A stretch of DNA of 64,000 nucleotides from Streptomyces sp. OR43 (GTDB lineage: Bacteria > Actinomycetota > Actinomycetes > Streptomycetales > Streptomycetaceae). The position numbers and the translations under genes were made by a program. The stretch is taken from positions 395,636 to 459,635 of the forward strand of contig NZ_RDBK01000001.1 in NCBI RefSeq assembly GCF_008042275.1, given 5' to 3'. Below, piece after piece: positions 8,528 through 17,770 of this stretch (position 1 is the stretch's first letter; every line of letters begins with the position of its first letter). The notes beneath the pieces are model-generated. The model made no database searches and was not told the DNA's origin. It saw only the letters and a program-made list of their open reading frames with translations.

Positions 8528-10984
8528 TCAGGAGGGCCGGACCAGCTGCCAGAGGTGGTCGTCGGTGCCGTTGTCGTCGAACTGGACGACGTGGGCGCTG
8601 TTGGCGGTGGACATGGTGTCGACGCCGAGGACCTTGCCGGAGTGGCGGTTGCGGATCCGGTACCAGCCGTCGCCCTCCGGGACCAGCTGCCAGAGGTGGT
8701 CATCGGTGCCGTTGTCGTCGAACTGGACGACGTGGGCGCTGTCGGCGGTGGACATGGTGTCGACGCCGAGGACTTTGCCGGAGTGGCGGTTGCGGATCCG
8801 GTACCAGCCGTCGCCCTCCGGGACCAGCTGCCAGTCGTGGTCGTCGGTGCCGTTGTCGTCGAACTGGACGACGTGGGCGCTGTTGGCGGTGGACATGGTG
8901 TCGACGCCGAGGACCTTGCCGGAGTGGCGGTTGCGGATCCGGTACCAGCCGTCGGAGAGCCAGGGCTCCGCTTCCGGATCGGTGGTGGGGAACGAGGTGA
9001 TGCGCAGCCGCGCCGCCCCCATCGGGACGAGCGTGATCTCCTCCACCGGTTCGGAACTGCCGGCCGGGCCGTCCTGGAGCGGGGCGACGACGTGCTCGCC
9101 GTCCGCCGTCCATTCCGGGATCCGCCGGGCCCTCGCCGTCATGGTCAGCGGGGTGCCATCGAGCGTGAAGGGGTTGGCGTTCTCGACGTGGTGGGCGGTG
9201 TGGTGGCGCAGCGAGGCCGCCGGCTTGCGTGCGTCGAGGACGAGCCCGTAGTTCCACGGACTCGTGGCGTGCACCGCGTACTCCGGGAACCGGTCGGTGC
9301 CGCCGATGCGCTCGTACTCCTCGTCGATCCGCAAGGAGTACGTGAGCGGCCCGCGGTCCACGCTCACGGCATCGTGATTGTGCTCCCAGGTGCGGACCGT
9401 GGTCTTCTGCGGGAAGCGGAGGGTCACCCGGTCGCCGTCGGCCCACGTACGGTCGACGCGGGTGAACGCCGGTCCCGCGGGGGCGTCGACCGGACGCCCG
9501 TTGACCTCGATCTCCGGGCTGTCGCACCAGGCGGGCACGCGCAGGACCAAGGGGAACGACAGCCTCTTCGGCGCCTTCAGCGTCAGGGTGACCCTGTCCG
9601 TGAAGGGGTAGCCGGTCTCCTCGGCGAAGGTGACCTCGGTGCCGTCGGCGACCTTCGCGGTGACCTCGCAGCTCGCGTACATCGCGGCGGCGAGACCTCC
9701 GTCCGGGGTGGCGAGCCACAGTTCCTCGACGAAGTACGGCCAGCCCATGCCGTAGTTGTGCGGGCAGCAGCGGTACTGGTCGACGCCGGGCAGGTACGCC
9801 TGCATGGCGAAGCCGTTCTGGAACTGCCGGCCGTTCTTCGGCACGTTGTCCAGGTCCACGCTGTTGGCGCTGGTGATGTAGTGGACCGCCCTGCCGGACG
9901 GGTCGAGCGAGGCGGGCAGCGAGTTGAACGCCAGCTCCTCGCAGCGGTCGGCCCACAGCGGGTCGCCGGTGATCCGGGTGAGCAGCTGGTGGCTGGCCAT
10001 GAACTCGACGATTCCGCACGTCTCGAAGCCCTGCCGGGGGTCGCCGTGCCCGGGCCGCGCGTTCTCGTCCCCGGCGAAGCCGCCGCCGGGGAACTGCCCG
10101 TACTGGTCCATGGCCTTGCCGTACGTCCCGTACGTGTTCCGGGTGTCCTCGGCCGAACCGCTGCGCAGCGCGTACTGGGCGGGCTCGCGGAAGCCTTGCG
10201 CGATGTTGACGTTGTGCGGGTTGACCAGGTTGTCGCCCCAGTCGGCGCCGTTCGCGTGGATCTTGTCGGCGAGCTCCAGCAGGAAGGTGTCGCCGGTGCG
10301 GTTGAAGAGCCAGAAGACGCTGTCCAGGCCGTCGCCCCAGCGCAGGGCGATCCAGCTGGTGTTGAAGGCTCCGGGCCCCTGGGCGTTCATGTAGCGGAAG
10401 AACCGGCTGAGGAAGGGGATGATCCGGGTGTCGCCCGCGTACTCCTGCCACGAGCGCAGGGCCTGGATCAGCGGCAGGAAGGGCCAGAAGTCCGGGCCGC
10501 CGTTCAGGGACGTACGCAGCGCCTTCGGGCCGAAGAAGCCGTCGGGCTGCTGGGTGGTGAGGATCGCGTCGAACCAGCGCCGCACGGCAGCCAGGGCCTT
10601 GGAGTCGCCGGTGACGATCGCGAGGTCCGTGTATCCCCGCAGCCAGTACGGGACTTCCTCCCAGCCGCCGAGTTCGGGGCGGACCCAGCCGGTGGCGGTG
10701 AAGTCGAGGAAGTGCGAGAACTCCTCGTAGCGGCCGCACAATCCGTCCAGCTGGAGCTTCAGCTGTCCGGCCAGCCAGCCGCGCGCGGTGACCTTGCCGG
10801 GCGGGAGCTTCAGGAACGCGGTCGGGTGCAGGGGGGCGGCGTTGGGGGAGTAGTGGCCGCCGTGGGCCGGTTTCGCCCGGTGCCCGGCCGCCGTCGCGGT
10901 GGTGGCCCAGCGGCCGGACGCGGCCGTGGTGGCGGCGACGGCGGCCAGCGCGCCGGCCATGAGTTGTCTGCGGTTCATGGGCAT
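8528..10984 (-). CDS. Secreted GH127 (beta-L-arabinofuranosidase-type) hydrolase with ricin-type lectin
   Basis: An 818-residue exported protein with a Tat-like leader (MNRRQLMAGALAAVAA). Most of the protein is a GH127 (formerly DUF1680) (alpha/alpha)6 barrel. The zinc/cysteine catalytic set is visible: E and C in FETCGIVEF, and the CC pair in QYRCCPHNYG, equivalent to the Glu-Cys-Cys-Cys zinc site and Cys nucleophile of the bifidobacterial enzyme HypBA1. The last 140 residues are three near-identical ricin-type (RICIN/CBM13-like) repeats forming one beta-trefoil. AGGAG lies 6 nt before the chosen ATG. It is divergent from the furanose importer across a 585-nt region holding two LacI-type sites, so co-regulation is likely. 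The substrate is probably a terminal arabinofuranosyl or similar furanosyl residue. Confidence 0.9.
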   Translation of the reverse strand: MPMNRRQLMAGALAAVAATTAASGRWATTATAAGHRAKPAHGGHYSPNAAPLHPTAFLKLPPGKVTARGWLAGQLKLQLDGLCGRYEEFSHFLDFTATGWVRPELGGWEEVPYWLRGYTDLAIVTGDSKALAAVRRWFDAILTTQQPDGFFGPKALRTSLNGGPDFWPFLPLIQALRSWQEYAGDTRIIPFLSRFFRYMNAQGPGAFNTSWIALRWGDGLDSVFWLFNRTGDTFLLELADKIHANGADWGDNLVNPHNVNIAQGFREPAQYALRSGSAEDTRNTYGTYGKAMDQYGQFPGGGFAGDENARPGHGDPRQGFETCGIVEFMASHQLLTRITGDPLWADRCEELAFNSLPASLDPSGRAVHYITSANSVDLDNVPKNGRQFQNGFAMQAYLPGVDQYRCCPHNYGMGWPYFVEELWLATPDGGLAAAMYASCEVTAKVADGTEVTFAEETGYPFTDRVTLTLKAPKRLSFPLVLRVPAWCDSPEIEVNGRPVDAPAGPAFTRVDRTWADGDRVTLRFPQKTTVRTWEHNHDAVSVDRGPLTYSLRIDEEYERIGGTDRFPEYAVHATSPWNYGLVLDARKPAASLRHHTAHHVENANPFTLDGTPLTMTARARRIPEWTADGEHVVAPLQDGPAGSSEPVEEITLVPMGAARLRITSFPTTDPEAEPWLSDGWYRIRNRHSGKVLGVDTMSTANSAHVVQFDDNGTDDHDWQLVPEGDGWYRIRNRHSGKVLGVDTMSTADSAHVVQFDDNGTDDHLWQLVPEGDGWYRIRNRHSGKVLGVDTMSTANSAHVVQFDDNGTDDHLWQLVRPS
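8539..8953 (-). repeat. Three tandem 141-bp repeats encoding the lectin trefoil
   Basis: Units begin at 8539, 8680 and 8821. The first two differ at only three of 141 positions, and the third differs mainly in the codon before DHDWQL. Each unit encodes one 47-residue trefoil lobe (WYRIRNRHSGKVLG...QFDDNG.DDHxWQL). Confidence 0.95.
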
Positions 10985-11164
10985 GGAGGGCTCCTGCTCT
11001 CGGCCGGCCGTGCGGAGCACCGGCTCGGAAACGGCACATGACACTGCGGGACTTGCCGGACACCGCGGGCCTCGCCGGGCCGCCCACCGGGCCCGGGTGC
11101 GGATCCCGGACGCGCGCACGGCAAGGCGCGCCGTCGCGACCGGAGGGGTGGCGCGGCACCGTTC

Positions 11165-11347
11165 TTGCAACGTTGGAAAACTGGGTACCGGCGGTATGAC
11201 AGCACGGCGCCGGGCCGGTGTCCAGGGGTGTGGCGGCAACCGGTGCGGTGGGAGTCGCGGTCGGTGCCGGGTGGCTCCGACACATTTTGGAAACGCATCG
11301 GCCACGCTCTTGCCGCCCGTGCCACGGCGCCTATATAACGTTGTAAA
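11165..11347. promoter_or_regulatory. Divergent control region with two LacI-type operators
   Basis: The 585-nt gap between GH127 (leftward) and the importer lipoprotein (rightward) holds TTGCAACGTTGGAAAA (11165-11180, with the perfect core CAACGTTG) and TATAACGTTGTAAA (11334-11347). Both share CGTTGnAAA with the site before the GH2 gene. One site sits 181 nt from the GH127 start and the other about 220 nt from the lipoprotein start. I see no gene in the gap. Confidence 0.6.
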
Positions 11348-11569
11348 CCGAGCCGCCGAGAGGCCGCGCAGACTCTCACGACCGCAGTTCGTCCAGCTGG
11401 GCCCTGCCGTCGAACTCCCGCCAGCCCCGTGGCGGTTTGTCGACAGGACCCAGTGGGGTCGTGAGGAATGCAGTGACATCAGCCGCCGAGTGGCAGCCGA
11501 TCCATCGTCCAGCCATGCCCGACCGCACGCCCATCGGCGTGCCGTCATCCCGCCAAGGAGCTCCCGCGC

Positions 11570-12655
11570 ATGATGATCCAGCGTCGAACCCGTATCCTCG
11601 CCGTGGCCTGCCTCCTCGCCGCCACCGCCACGCTGGCCGCCTCCGGCTGCTCCAAGTCGGAGAGCTCGGACACCGCGACCACCGACAGCAGCCAGGGCGC
11701 CCAGGCGGCAAAGACCCCTGAGTCCTCCTCCGGTGCGGGCTGCTCGCTGCAGACCTACGGCGCGCCGAAGCTGGACCTGAAGAACGCCGTGGTGGGCTTC
11801 TCCCAGTCGGAGAAGGAAGCCAACCCCTTCCGTATCGCCGAGACCCAGTCCATCAAGGACGAGGCGAAGAAGGTCGGCGTCAAGAAGCTGCTCACCACCA
11901 ACGCCCAGTCGCAGCTGTCCAAGCAGATCAGCGACATCCAGGACATGCTGTCGCAGGGCGCCCAGTTCCTCATCGTCGCCCCGCTGAACTCCGACGGACT
12001 GGAGCCGGCTCTCAAGGCCGCCGCCGCCAAGAAGGTCCCGGTCCTCACCATCGACCGCAAGGTCAACGCCACCGCCTGCAAGGACTATGTGGCGTTCCTC
12101 GGCTCCGACTTCGTGGAGCAGGGCAAGCGCGCGGCGGACGCGATGATCAAGACGACCGGCGGCAAGGGCAAGGTCGCCATCCTCCTCGGCGCCTCGGGCA
12201 ACAACGTCACCACCGACCGCACCAAGGGCTTCGTCGACCAGCTGAAGGCCAAGGCCCCCGGCCTGGAGATCGTCGCCCAGCAGACCGGTGAGTTCGCCCG
12301 CGACAAGGGCCAGCAGGTGATGGAGCAGCTGATCCAGTCCAAGCCCGACATCACCGCCGTCTACGCGGAGAACGACGAGATGGGCCTCGGCGCGGTCACC
12401 GCGCTGAAGGCCGCGGGCAAGAAGCCCGGCAAGGACGTCAAGATCGTCTCCGTCGACGGCACCCGCAACGCCGTCCAGGCCCTGGTCAACGGCGAGTACA
12501 ACGCCGTCATCGAGTCGAACCCGCGCTTCGGCCCGCTGGCCTTCGCGACCGCCCAGAAGTTCTACGCCGGCGAGGAGATCCCGGAGAACGTCATCATCAC
12601 CGACCGCGCCTACGACGAGTCCAACGCCAAGGCCTCGCTCGGCGGCGCGTTCTGA
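11570..12655 (+). CDS. Sugar ABC transporter substrate-binding lipoprotein, YtfQ-like
   Basis: A 361-residue lipoprotein with a lipobox LAASGC (Cys27). It is a type-1 periplasmic-binding fold of the ribose/galactofuranose class. Segments that parallel E. coli YtfQ are VVGFSQSE, DMLSQGAQFLIVAPLNSDGLEPAL, VPVLTIDR, RTKGFVDQL, QTGEFARDKGQQVMEQLI, VYAENDEMGLGAV, VDGTRN and ESNPRFGPLAF. YtfQ binds galactofuranose; arabinofuranose is also conceivable here. AAGGAG lies 9 nt before the first of two consecutive ATGs. It is the first gene of a four-gene importer operon, and a hairpin after it may raise its expression above the downstream genes. Confidence 0.93.
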   Translation: MMIQRRTRILAVACLLAATATLAASGCSKSESSDTATTDSSQGAQAAKTPESSSGAGCSLQTYGAPKLDLKNAVVGFSQSEKEANPFRIAETQSIKDEAKKVGVKKLLTTNAQSQLSKQISDIQDMLSQGAQFLIVAPLNSDGLEPALKAAAAKKVPVLTIDRKVNATACKDYVAFLGSDFVEQGKRAADAMIKTTGGKGKVAILLGASGNNVTTDRTKGFVDQLKAKAPGLEIVAQQTGEFARDKGQQVMEQLIQSKPDITAVYAENDEMGLGAVTALKAAGKKPGKDVKIVSVDGTRNAVQALVNGEYNAVIESNPRFGPLAFATAQKFYAGEEIPENVIITDRAYDESNAKASLGGAF

Positions 12656-12702
12656 CCGGGGCTCGCCCCACCCGCCCGTAGCGCCGGCGGGCCCGGCCGG
12701 CC

Positions 12703-12730
12703 GGGCCGCGTACCGATCCGTACGCGGCCC
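12703..12730 (+). terminator. Intra-operon hairpin after the binding-protein gene
   Basis: GGGCCGCGTAC (12703-12713) and GTACGCGGCCC (12720-12730) form an 11-bp stem with a 6-nt loop between the lipoprotein and ATPase genes. It is probably an attenuator or mRNA-stabilising hairpin giving excess binding protein. Confidence 0.6.
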
Positions 12731-12835
12731 CCGGCCCGTACCGGACCCGCCGGACCACCTGCCGCCGTGACGCCGCCACCCGTCACGGCGGCCCCGGGCC
12801 CACACCCTTGGAAGAGCGGAAGGCCGAGAACAGCC

Positions 12836-14614
12836 ATGGCACCACCCGAAGCAGTACCGCAGCCGCCGCAGCCGGCCGCCGACGCGAAGGAGGCATCCGC
12901 GCCGGCCGGTGAGATGACGGAGACGTCCGTGCCGGCCGCCGACGTGGCGCAGTCGCCCGCGCCGGCCCCTGAGACGACGGAGACCTCCGAGCCGGCCGCC
13001 GACCTGAAGAACAAGAAGTCCGAGTCGGCCGCCGGCCGGGCGCAGGCGCCCGCACCGGACGCGTCCGTCCTCGAAGCCCGCTCGGTGAGCAAGCGTTTCC
13101 CGGGCGTCGTCGCCCTCGACGACGTCTCCTTCACCCTGCGCGCCGGGGAGACCCACGCACTCGTGGGGGAGAACGGGGCCGGCAAGTCCACCCTGATCAA
13201 GGTGCTGACCGGCGTCTACCGGCCCGACGAGGGCGAACTGCGGCTGGCCGGCGAACAGATCGCCTTCGCCCGGCCGTTCGAGGCGCAGCAGGCCGGCATC
13301 TCCACGATCTACCAGGAGGTGAACCTCGTCCCGCTGATGAGCGTGGCGCGCAACATCTTCCTCGGCCGTGAGCCCAAGAACCGTCTCGGCCTGATCGACT
13401 TCGCCCGGATGCACCGCGAGACCACCGAACTCCTCGACGGCTTCGGCGTACGCGTCGACCCGAAGAGGCCCCTGCACACCCTGGGCATCGGCACGCAGCA
13501 GATGGTCGCGCTGGCCCGCGCCGTCTCGGTCAACGCCCAGGTCGTCATCATGGACGAGCCCACCTCCTCGCTGGAGCCGCGCGAGGTCGAGACCCTCTTC
13601 CGTGTCATCGAGGACCTGCGCGCACGGGGCATCGCCGTGCTCTACGTCAGCCATCGCATGGACGAGCTCTACCGGATCTGCGACCGCGTCACCGTCCTCC
13701 GCGACGGCCGGCACATCCACACCGGGAACCTCGCCGACCTCGACCGCATGCAACTCGTCTCGATGATGCTCGGCCGCGACATGGCCGAGGTCCGCCGCGA
13801 CGGAGTCACCAGCTTCGGCTCCGAGGGCCACGACGCCTCCCGTACACCCGTGCTCACCGCCACCGGCCTCTCCCGCGACCATCAGCTCCACGACATATCC
13901 CTGTCGTTGTACGCGGGTGAGGTGCTGGGCCTCGGCGGGCTCCTCGGCTCCGGCCGCAGCGAGACCGCCAAGGCCCTGGCCGGCGCGCTGAGCCTGGACT
14001 CCGGCCAACTGAGCATCGGCGGACGCACGCTGCGCCGCCTCACCTCGGCGGGCGCCATCCGGGCGGGCATCAGCCTGCTGCCCGAGGACCGCAAGGCCGA
14101 AGGCATCGTGCCCGGCCTCTCGGTCCGCGAGAACATCGTGCTGGCCGCGATGCCCCGTCTCTCCCGCGCCGGCATCGTCTCGCGCGCCAAGCAGGACCGC
14201 GTCGTCGACATCTTCATGAAGCGGCTGCGGATCAAGGCCGCGAGCCCCGAGCAGAAGGTCGGCGAGCTCTCCGGCGGCAACCAGCAGAAGGTCCTGCTGG
14301 CCCGCTGGCTCTGCCTGGAGCCCAAGGTCCTGCTGCTCGACGAACCCACCCGCGGCATCGACGTCGGTGCCAAGGCCGAGGTCCAGAGCCTCATCGACGA
14401 CCTTGCCCGCGAAGGCCTCGCCGTCCTGCTCATCTCCTCCGACATCGAGGAACTCATCGAGGGAGCCGACCGCATCGTCGTCCTGCGCGGCGGCGCGGTC
14501 GCGGGCGAACTGTCGGGCGACGAGGTGGCCGAGAGCCATCTGCTCGAAGTGCTCGCCGACCACTCGCCGGCGCCCGCAGGGAAGGCCCCGGCCGCCAAGG
14601 AGGACCCCCGATGA
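12836..14614 (+). CDS. Sugar ABC transporter ATP-binding protein, two ATPase domains (YtfR/MglA type)
   Basis: A 592-residue double ATPase. Domain 1 has Walker A GENGAGKST (111-119), a degenerate signature (LGIGTQQMVALARA) and Walker B VVIMDEPTSSL. Domain 2 has the degenerate P-loop GLLGSGRSE usual for this family, the signature LSGGNQQK (from 478) and Walker B VLLLDEPTRGID. The first 75 residues are an unusual Pro/Ala/Glu-rich tail with a repeated TETS(V/E)PAAD unit, not found in E. coli homologues. ATG 12836 is taken as the start with GGAAGG about 12 nt upstream; the first conserved residues begin near residue 77. The stop overlaps the next gene as ATGA. Confidence 0.92.
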   Translation: MAPPEAVPQPPQPAADAKEASAPAGEMTETSVPAADVAQSPAPAPETTETSEPAADLKNKKSESAAGRAQAPAPDASVLEARSVSKRFPGVVALDDVSFTLRAGETHALVGENGAGKSTLIKVLTGVYRPDEGELRLAGEQIAFARPFEAQQAGISTIYQEVNLVPLMSVARNIFLGREPKNRLGLIDFARMHRETTELLDGFGVRVDPKRPLHTLGIGTQQMVALARAVSVNAQVVIMDEPTSSLEPREVETLFRVIEDLRARGIAVLYVSHRMDELYRICDRVTVLRDGRHIHTGNLADLDRMQLVSMMLGRDMAEVRRDGVTSFGSEGHDASRTPVLTATGLSRDHQLHDISLSLYAGEVLGLGGLLGSGRSETAKALAGALSLDSGQLSIGGRTLRRLTSAGAIRAGISLLPEDRKAEGIVPGLSVRENIVLAAMPRLSRAGIVSRAKQDRVVDIFMKRLRIKAASPEQKVGELSGGNQQKVLLARWLCLEPKVLLLDEPTRGIDVGAKAEVQSLIDDLAREGLAVLLISSDIEELIEGADRIVVLRGGAVAGELSGDEVAESHLLEVLADHSPAPAGKAPAAKEDPR

Positions 14615-15585
14615 CCCAGGCCGCACTCTCCACCCCCGCAGCCCGGCCGCTCGCCCGGCTGCGCGACCCCGCCTGGTACCAGGAGTACGGCGTCTATCTC
14701 GCCGTCGCGGTCGTCCTCCTCTTCAACGCCCTGTTCACCGAGCACTTCATGACCGCGGACAACCTCCGCACCCAGCTCGTCCAGGTCGCCCCCATCGTCA
14801 TCGTCGCCCTCGGCATGGCGCTCGTGATCGGAACCGAGGGCGTCGACCTCTCCGTCGGCTCGACCATGGCGCTGGCCACCGCGTTGCTGCCGCTCTACCT
14901 CGGGTACGGGCTGGTGCCCGCCCTCGTCATGGCGCTGCTGGCCGGTGCCGTCGTCGGAGCGATCAACGGCTCGCTGGTCTCGCTCGTAGGACTACAGCCG
15001 ATCGTCGCCACCCTCGCCCTGTTCGTCGGCGGCCGGGGTCTGGCCCTGGTCATGGCGGACGGTCAGCTCAAGCAGATCGTCAACCCCGACCTGCTGTCGC
15101 TCGGCACCGGCTCCTTCCTCGGCATCCCGCTGGTCGTGCTCATCGCCGCGGTCCTCGCGGCCGCCGTCGCCTTCCTGGTCCAGCGCACCACGTTCGGCCG
15201 TCAGGTCGTCGCGATCGGCGGCAACCGGTCCGCGGCCGCCCTCGCCGGACTGCCCGTGCGCCGCGTGCTCATCGGTGTGTACGTGCTCTGCGGGGTCCTG
15301 GCCGCCCTGGCCGGCATCCTCGCCACGGCCAGGCTCACCGCCAGCGACCCCTCCTCGCTCGGCACCCTGATGGAACTCTCCGCCATCACCGCGGTCGTCG
15401 TCGGCGGCACGCCGCTCAACGGCGGTTCCATCCGCGTCCTCGGCACGGTCGCCGGCGCCCTGCTGATGCAGCTGCTGCGCGCCACCCTCGTCAAGCACGA
15501 CCTGCCCGACTCCACCGCACAGATCGCCCAGGCGGCCATCATCATCGCCGCCGTCTACGTCGCCCGGGAGCGTCGGTCCCGATGA
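14611..15585 (+). CDS. Sugar ABC transporter permease, YtfT-like
   Basis: A 324-residue RbsC-type inner-membrane permease with about nine hydrophobic segments. The conserved cytoplasmic signature reads GTEGVDLSVGSTMAL, and a second motif TTFGRQVVAIGGNRSAAALAGLPV follows later. It overlaps the ATPase gene by 4 nt (ATGA), indicating translational coupling. With the next gene it forms the heterodimeric membrane channel expected of YtfT/YjfF systems. Confidence 0.92.
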   Translation: MTQAALSTPAARPLARLRDPAWYQEYGVYLAVAVVLLFNALFTEHFMTADNLRTQLVQVAPIVIVALGMALVIGTEGVDLSVGSTMALATALLPLYLGYGLVPALVMALLAGAVVGAINGSLVSLVGLQPIVATLALFVGGRGLALVMADGQLKQIVNPDLLSLGTGSFLGIPLVVLIAAVLAAAVAFLVQRTTFGRQVVAIGGNRSAAALAGLPVRRVLIGVYVLCGVLAALAGILATARLTASDPSSLGTLMELSAITAVVVGGTPLNGGSIRVLGTVAGALLMQLLRATLVKHDLPDSTAQIAQAAIIIAAVYVARERRSR

Positions 15586-16625
15586 ACGAAACCTCACCCG
15601 CCCCGGTGGTCCAGGCCCCGGTTCCGCGCAAGACCCCCGCCGCGGCCGTCGGCAGCGCCCCGAGCCCCGCGGCCGGGCAGCGCATCGCCGAACTCCTCCA
15701 GCGCCAGGGCGTGCTCGCCGTCCTGCTCACGGTCGTCATCGTCGCGTCCTTCGTCTACCCGACGTTCGGCACCCTGGACAACGCCCGGGGCGTGACCGTC
15801 CAGGCCTCCTTCGGTGCCGTGGTCGCCCTCGGTATGACGATGGTCATCATCACCGGCGGCATCGACCTGTCCGTCGGCTCCGTCTTCGCCCTGGGCGGCG
15901 TCCTCGCCGCCTGGGCATCGCAATGGGGCTTCCTCGCCGCCCTGTTCGTCCCGCTCGTCGTGTGCGGTGCGATCGGACTGCTCAACGGCTTCCTGGTGGC
16001 CCGTGCCGGGATGGCACCGTTCATCGTCACCCTCGCCACCCTGCTGGGAGCGCGCGGACTGCTCCTCGCGATCACCGACGAGGGCGCCACCACGTATCTG
16101 ATCCCCAAGGGCTCGGCGTTCGCCGAACTCGGACAGGGCAGCGTCTGGGGCTTCGGCTACCCGATCCTGATCGCCCTGGCGCTGTTCGGCATCGGCGGAC
16201 TGGTCCTCCAGCGCACCTCGTTCGGACAGACGCTCTTCGCGGTCGGCGGCAGCAGCGACGCGGCCATGCTGATGGGCCTGCCCGTCGCCCGGACCAAGAT
16301 GCTCGTCTACACGCTCAGCGGGCTGCTGGCCGGACTCGCCGGTGCGCTGAGCGCCGCCAGGCTCTCCTCCGGCGTCACCATCGTCGGCGTGGGCATGGAG
16401 CTCGACGCGATCTCCGCCGTCGTCATCGGCGGCACCCTCCTGATCGGCGGCGCCGGATCGATCAGCGGCACGCTCTGGGGCGTACTGCTTCTCGCCGTCA
16501 TCCAGAACCTCATCAACCAGATCGGATCGCTGAACTCCTCGTACCAGTCCGTCGTCAGCGGCGGGTTCCTTATCGTTGTCGTCGTGGCCCAGCGCTATCT
16601 CTCGCGCAGCCGCAGAACCACCTGA
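15582..16625 (+). CDS. Sugar ABC transporter permease, YjfF-like
   Basis: A 347-residue RbsC-type permease with the signature TGGIDLSVGSVFALGG and the later motif TSFGQTLFAVGGSSDAAMLMGLPV. A 40-residue Pro/Ala-rich cytoplasmic N-terminus precedes the first membrane segment. It overlaps the previous gene by 4 nt (ATGA). Two different permeases with one double ATPase and one binding protein is the composition of the YtfQRT-YjfF galactofuranose importer, which guides the assignment of the whole operon. Confidence 0.92.
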   Translation: MNETSPAPVVQAPVPRKTPAAAVGSAPSPAAGQRIAELLQRQGVLAVLLTVVIVASFVYPTFGTLDNARGVTVQASFGAVVALGMTMVIITGGIDLSVGSVFALGGVLAAWASQWGFLAALFVPLVVCGAIGLLNGFLVARAGMAPFIVTLATLLGARGLLLAITDEGATTYLIPKGSAFAELGQGSVWGFGYPILIALALFGIGGLVLQRTSFGQTLFAVGGSSDAAMLMGLPVARTKMLVYTLSGLLAGLAGALSAARLSSGVTIVGVGMELDAISAVVIGGTLLIGGAGSISGTLWGVLLLAVIQNLINQIGSLNSSYQSVVSGGFLIVVVVAQRYLSRSRRTT

Positions 16626-16628
16626 ACC

Positions 16629-16656
16629 GGTGCCGGGGCCAGCGGGCCCCGGCACC
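16629..16656 (+). terminator. Terminator after the importer operon
   Basis: GGTGCCGGGGCC (16629-16640) and GGCCCCGGCACC (16645-16656) form a perfect 12-bp stem with a 4-nt loop, 3 nt after the last importer stop codon. A further hairpin (CGCGCGT/ACGCGCG, 16687-16702) sits just before the LacI gene and could be an operator or leader structure. Confidence 0.8.
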
Positions 16657-16724
16657 GTCAGAGCCGAACCGGCAGAGCCGGGCCACCGCGCGTCAACGCG
16701 CGACCAGTCGATTCAGGGAGTGCC

Positions 16725-17762
16725 GTGGGCGTCAGCCTCAAGGACGTTGCACAACGGGCGGGCGTGTCCATCAAGACCGTGTCGAACGTGGTGAACAACT
16801 ATCAGCACGTCACACCGAAGATGCGGGCCAAGGTGCAGCAGGCCATCGACGAGCTCGGCTACCGGCCGAACCTCACCGCACGCCATCTGCGCAAGGGCCG
16901 CACCGGCATCATCGCCCTCGCCGTCCCCGAGTTCGGCAACCCGTACTTCGCGGAACTGGCCGGCGAGGTCGTCGACGCGGCGGCCCGGCACGACTACACC
17001 GTGCTGGTCGACCACACCGGCGGGCTGCGGGAGAAGGAGCTCCTGGTCAGCCAGGGATTCCGGTCCCATGTGATCGACGGCCTCATCCTGAGCCCGATCC
17101 ATCTGGAGACCGAGGACCTGATGGCGCGCACCGAGACCGCACCCCTGGTGCTGCTCGGCGAGCGTGAGTACGAGGCCCCGTACGACCACATCGCCATCGA
17201 CAACGTGGCGGCGTCCCGCGAGGCCGTGCGTCATCTCATCGACCACGGCCACCGCAGGATCGCCTTCCTCGGCTCGCGCACCGGCCGCGAACGCCAGCCG
17301 GCCCATCTGCGGCTGCGCGGCTGGCGCGAGGAGCTCGCCGCAGCGGGCATAGAGGCCGACGAGTCGCTCGTGGTCGTCACCGACGGCTACGGCCGTGAGG
17401 ACGGGGCCACCGGCATGGCCGCCCTCCTGGACCGCGGCGAGCGGCCCGACGCCGTGTTCGCGTACAACGACCTCATCGCCATCGGGGCGATGCGCACGCT
17501 GTCCGAACGAGGGCTGCGCATCCCCGAGGACGTGGCCGTCGTCGGGTTCGACAACATCGAGGAGAGCCTCTACGGGGCCACCACGCTCACCACGGTGGCC
17601 CCCGACAAGGAGGCGATCGCCCGGCTCGCCGTCGACAGCCTCGTCGAACGGCTCTCCGGCGACCCGGTGTCCGAACCCCGGCGGCCCCGGCCCGGCTACC
17701 GGCTCGTCGTCCGCGAATCGACCGTTCCCCGGCCGGCCGCCGAGCCGGCCGCCGGACCCTAG
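16725..17762 (+). CDS. LacI family transcriptional regulator of the importer locus
   Basis: A 345-residue repressor. The N-terminal helix-turn-helix and hinge read VSLKDVAQRAGVSIKTVSNVVNN...RPNLTARHLRKGRT, and the rest is a periplasmic-binding-like effector domain (DGLILSPIH, VVGFDNIEESL). GTG 16725 has AGGGAG 4 nt upstream. It follows the importer operon in the same direction but behind a terminator, and precedes the mutarotase gene behind another hairpin. It is the nearest candidate to bind the CGTTGnAAA sites at 4342, 11165 and 11334. I see no such site directly before its own gene. Confidence 0.92.
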   Translation: MGVSLKDVAQRAGVSIKTVSNVVNNYQHVTPKMRAKVQQAIDELGYRPNLTARHLRKGRTGIIALAVPEFGNPYFAELAGEVVDAAARHDYTVLVDHTGGLREKELLVSQGFRSHVIDGLILSPIHLETEDLMARTETAPLVLLGEREYEAPYDHIAIDNVAASREAVRHLIDHGHRRIAFLGSRTGRERQPAHLRLRGWREELAAAGIEADESLVVVTDGYGREDGATGMAALLDRGERPDAVFAYNDLIAIGAMRTLSERGLRIPEDVAVVGFDNIEESLYGATTLTTVAPDKEAIARLAVDSLVERLSGDPVSEPRRPRPGYRLVVRESTVPRPAAEPAAGP

Positions 17763-17770
17763 ATCCGGCA

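Noticed and set aside
8528..14626. A minus-strand open frame of about 2,030 codons
   Set aside because: Only the part up to 10984 is GH127. The remainder is the antisense shadow of the intergenic region and the importer genes, common in high-GC DNA.
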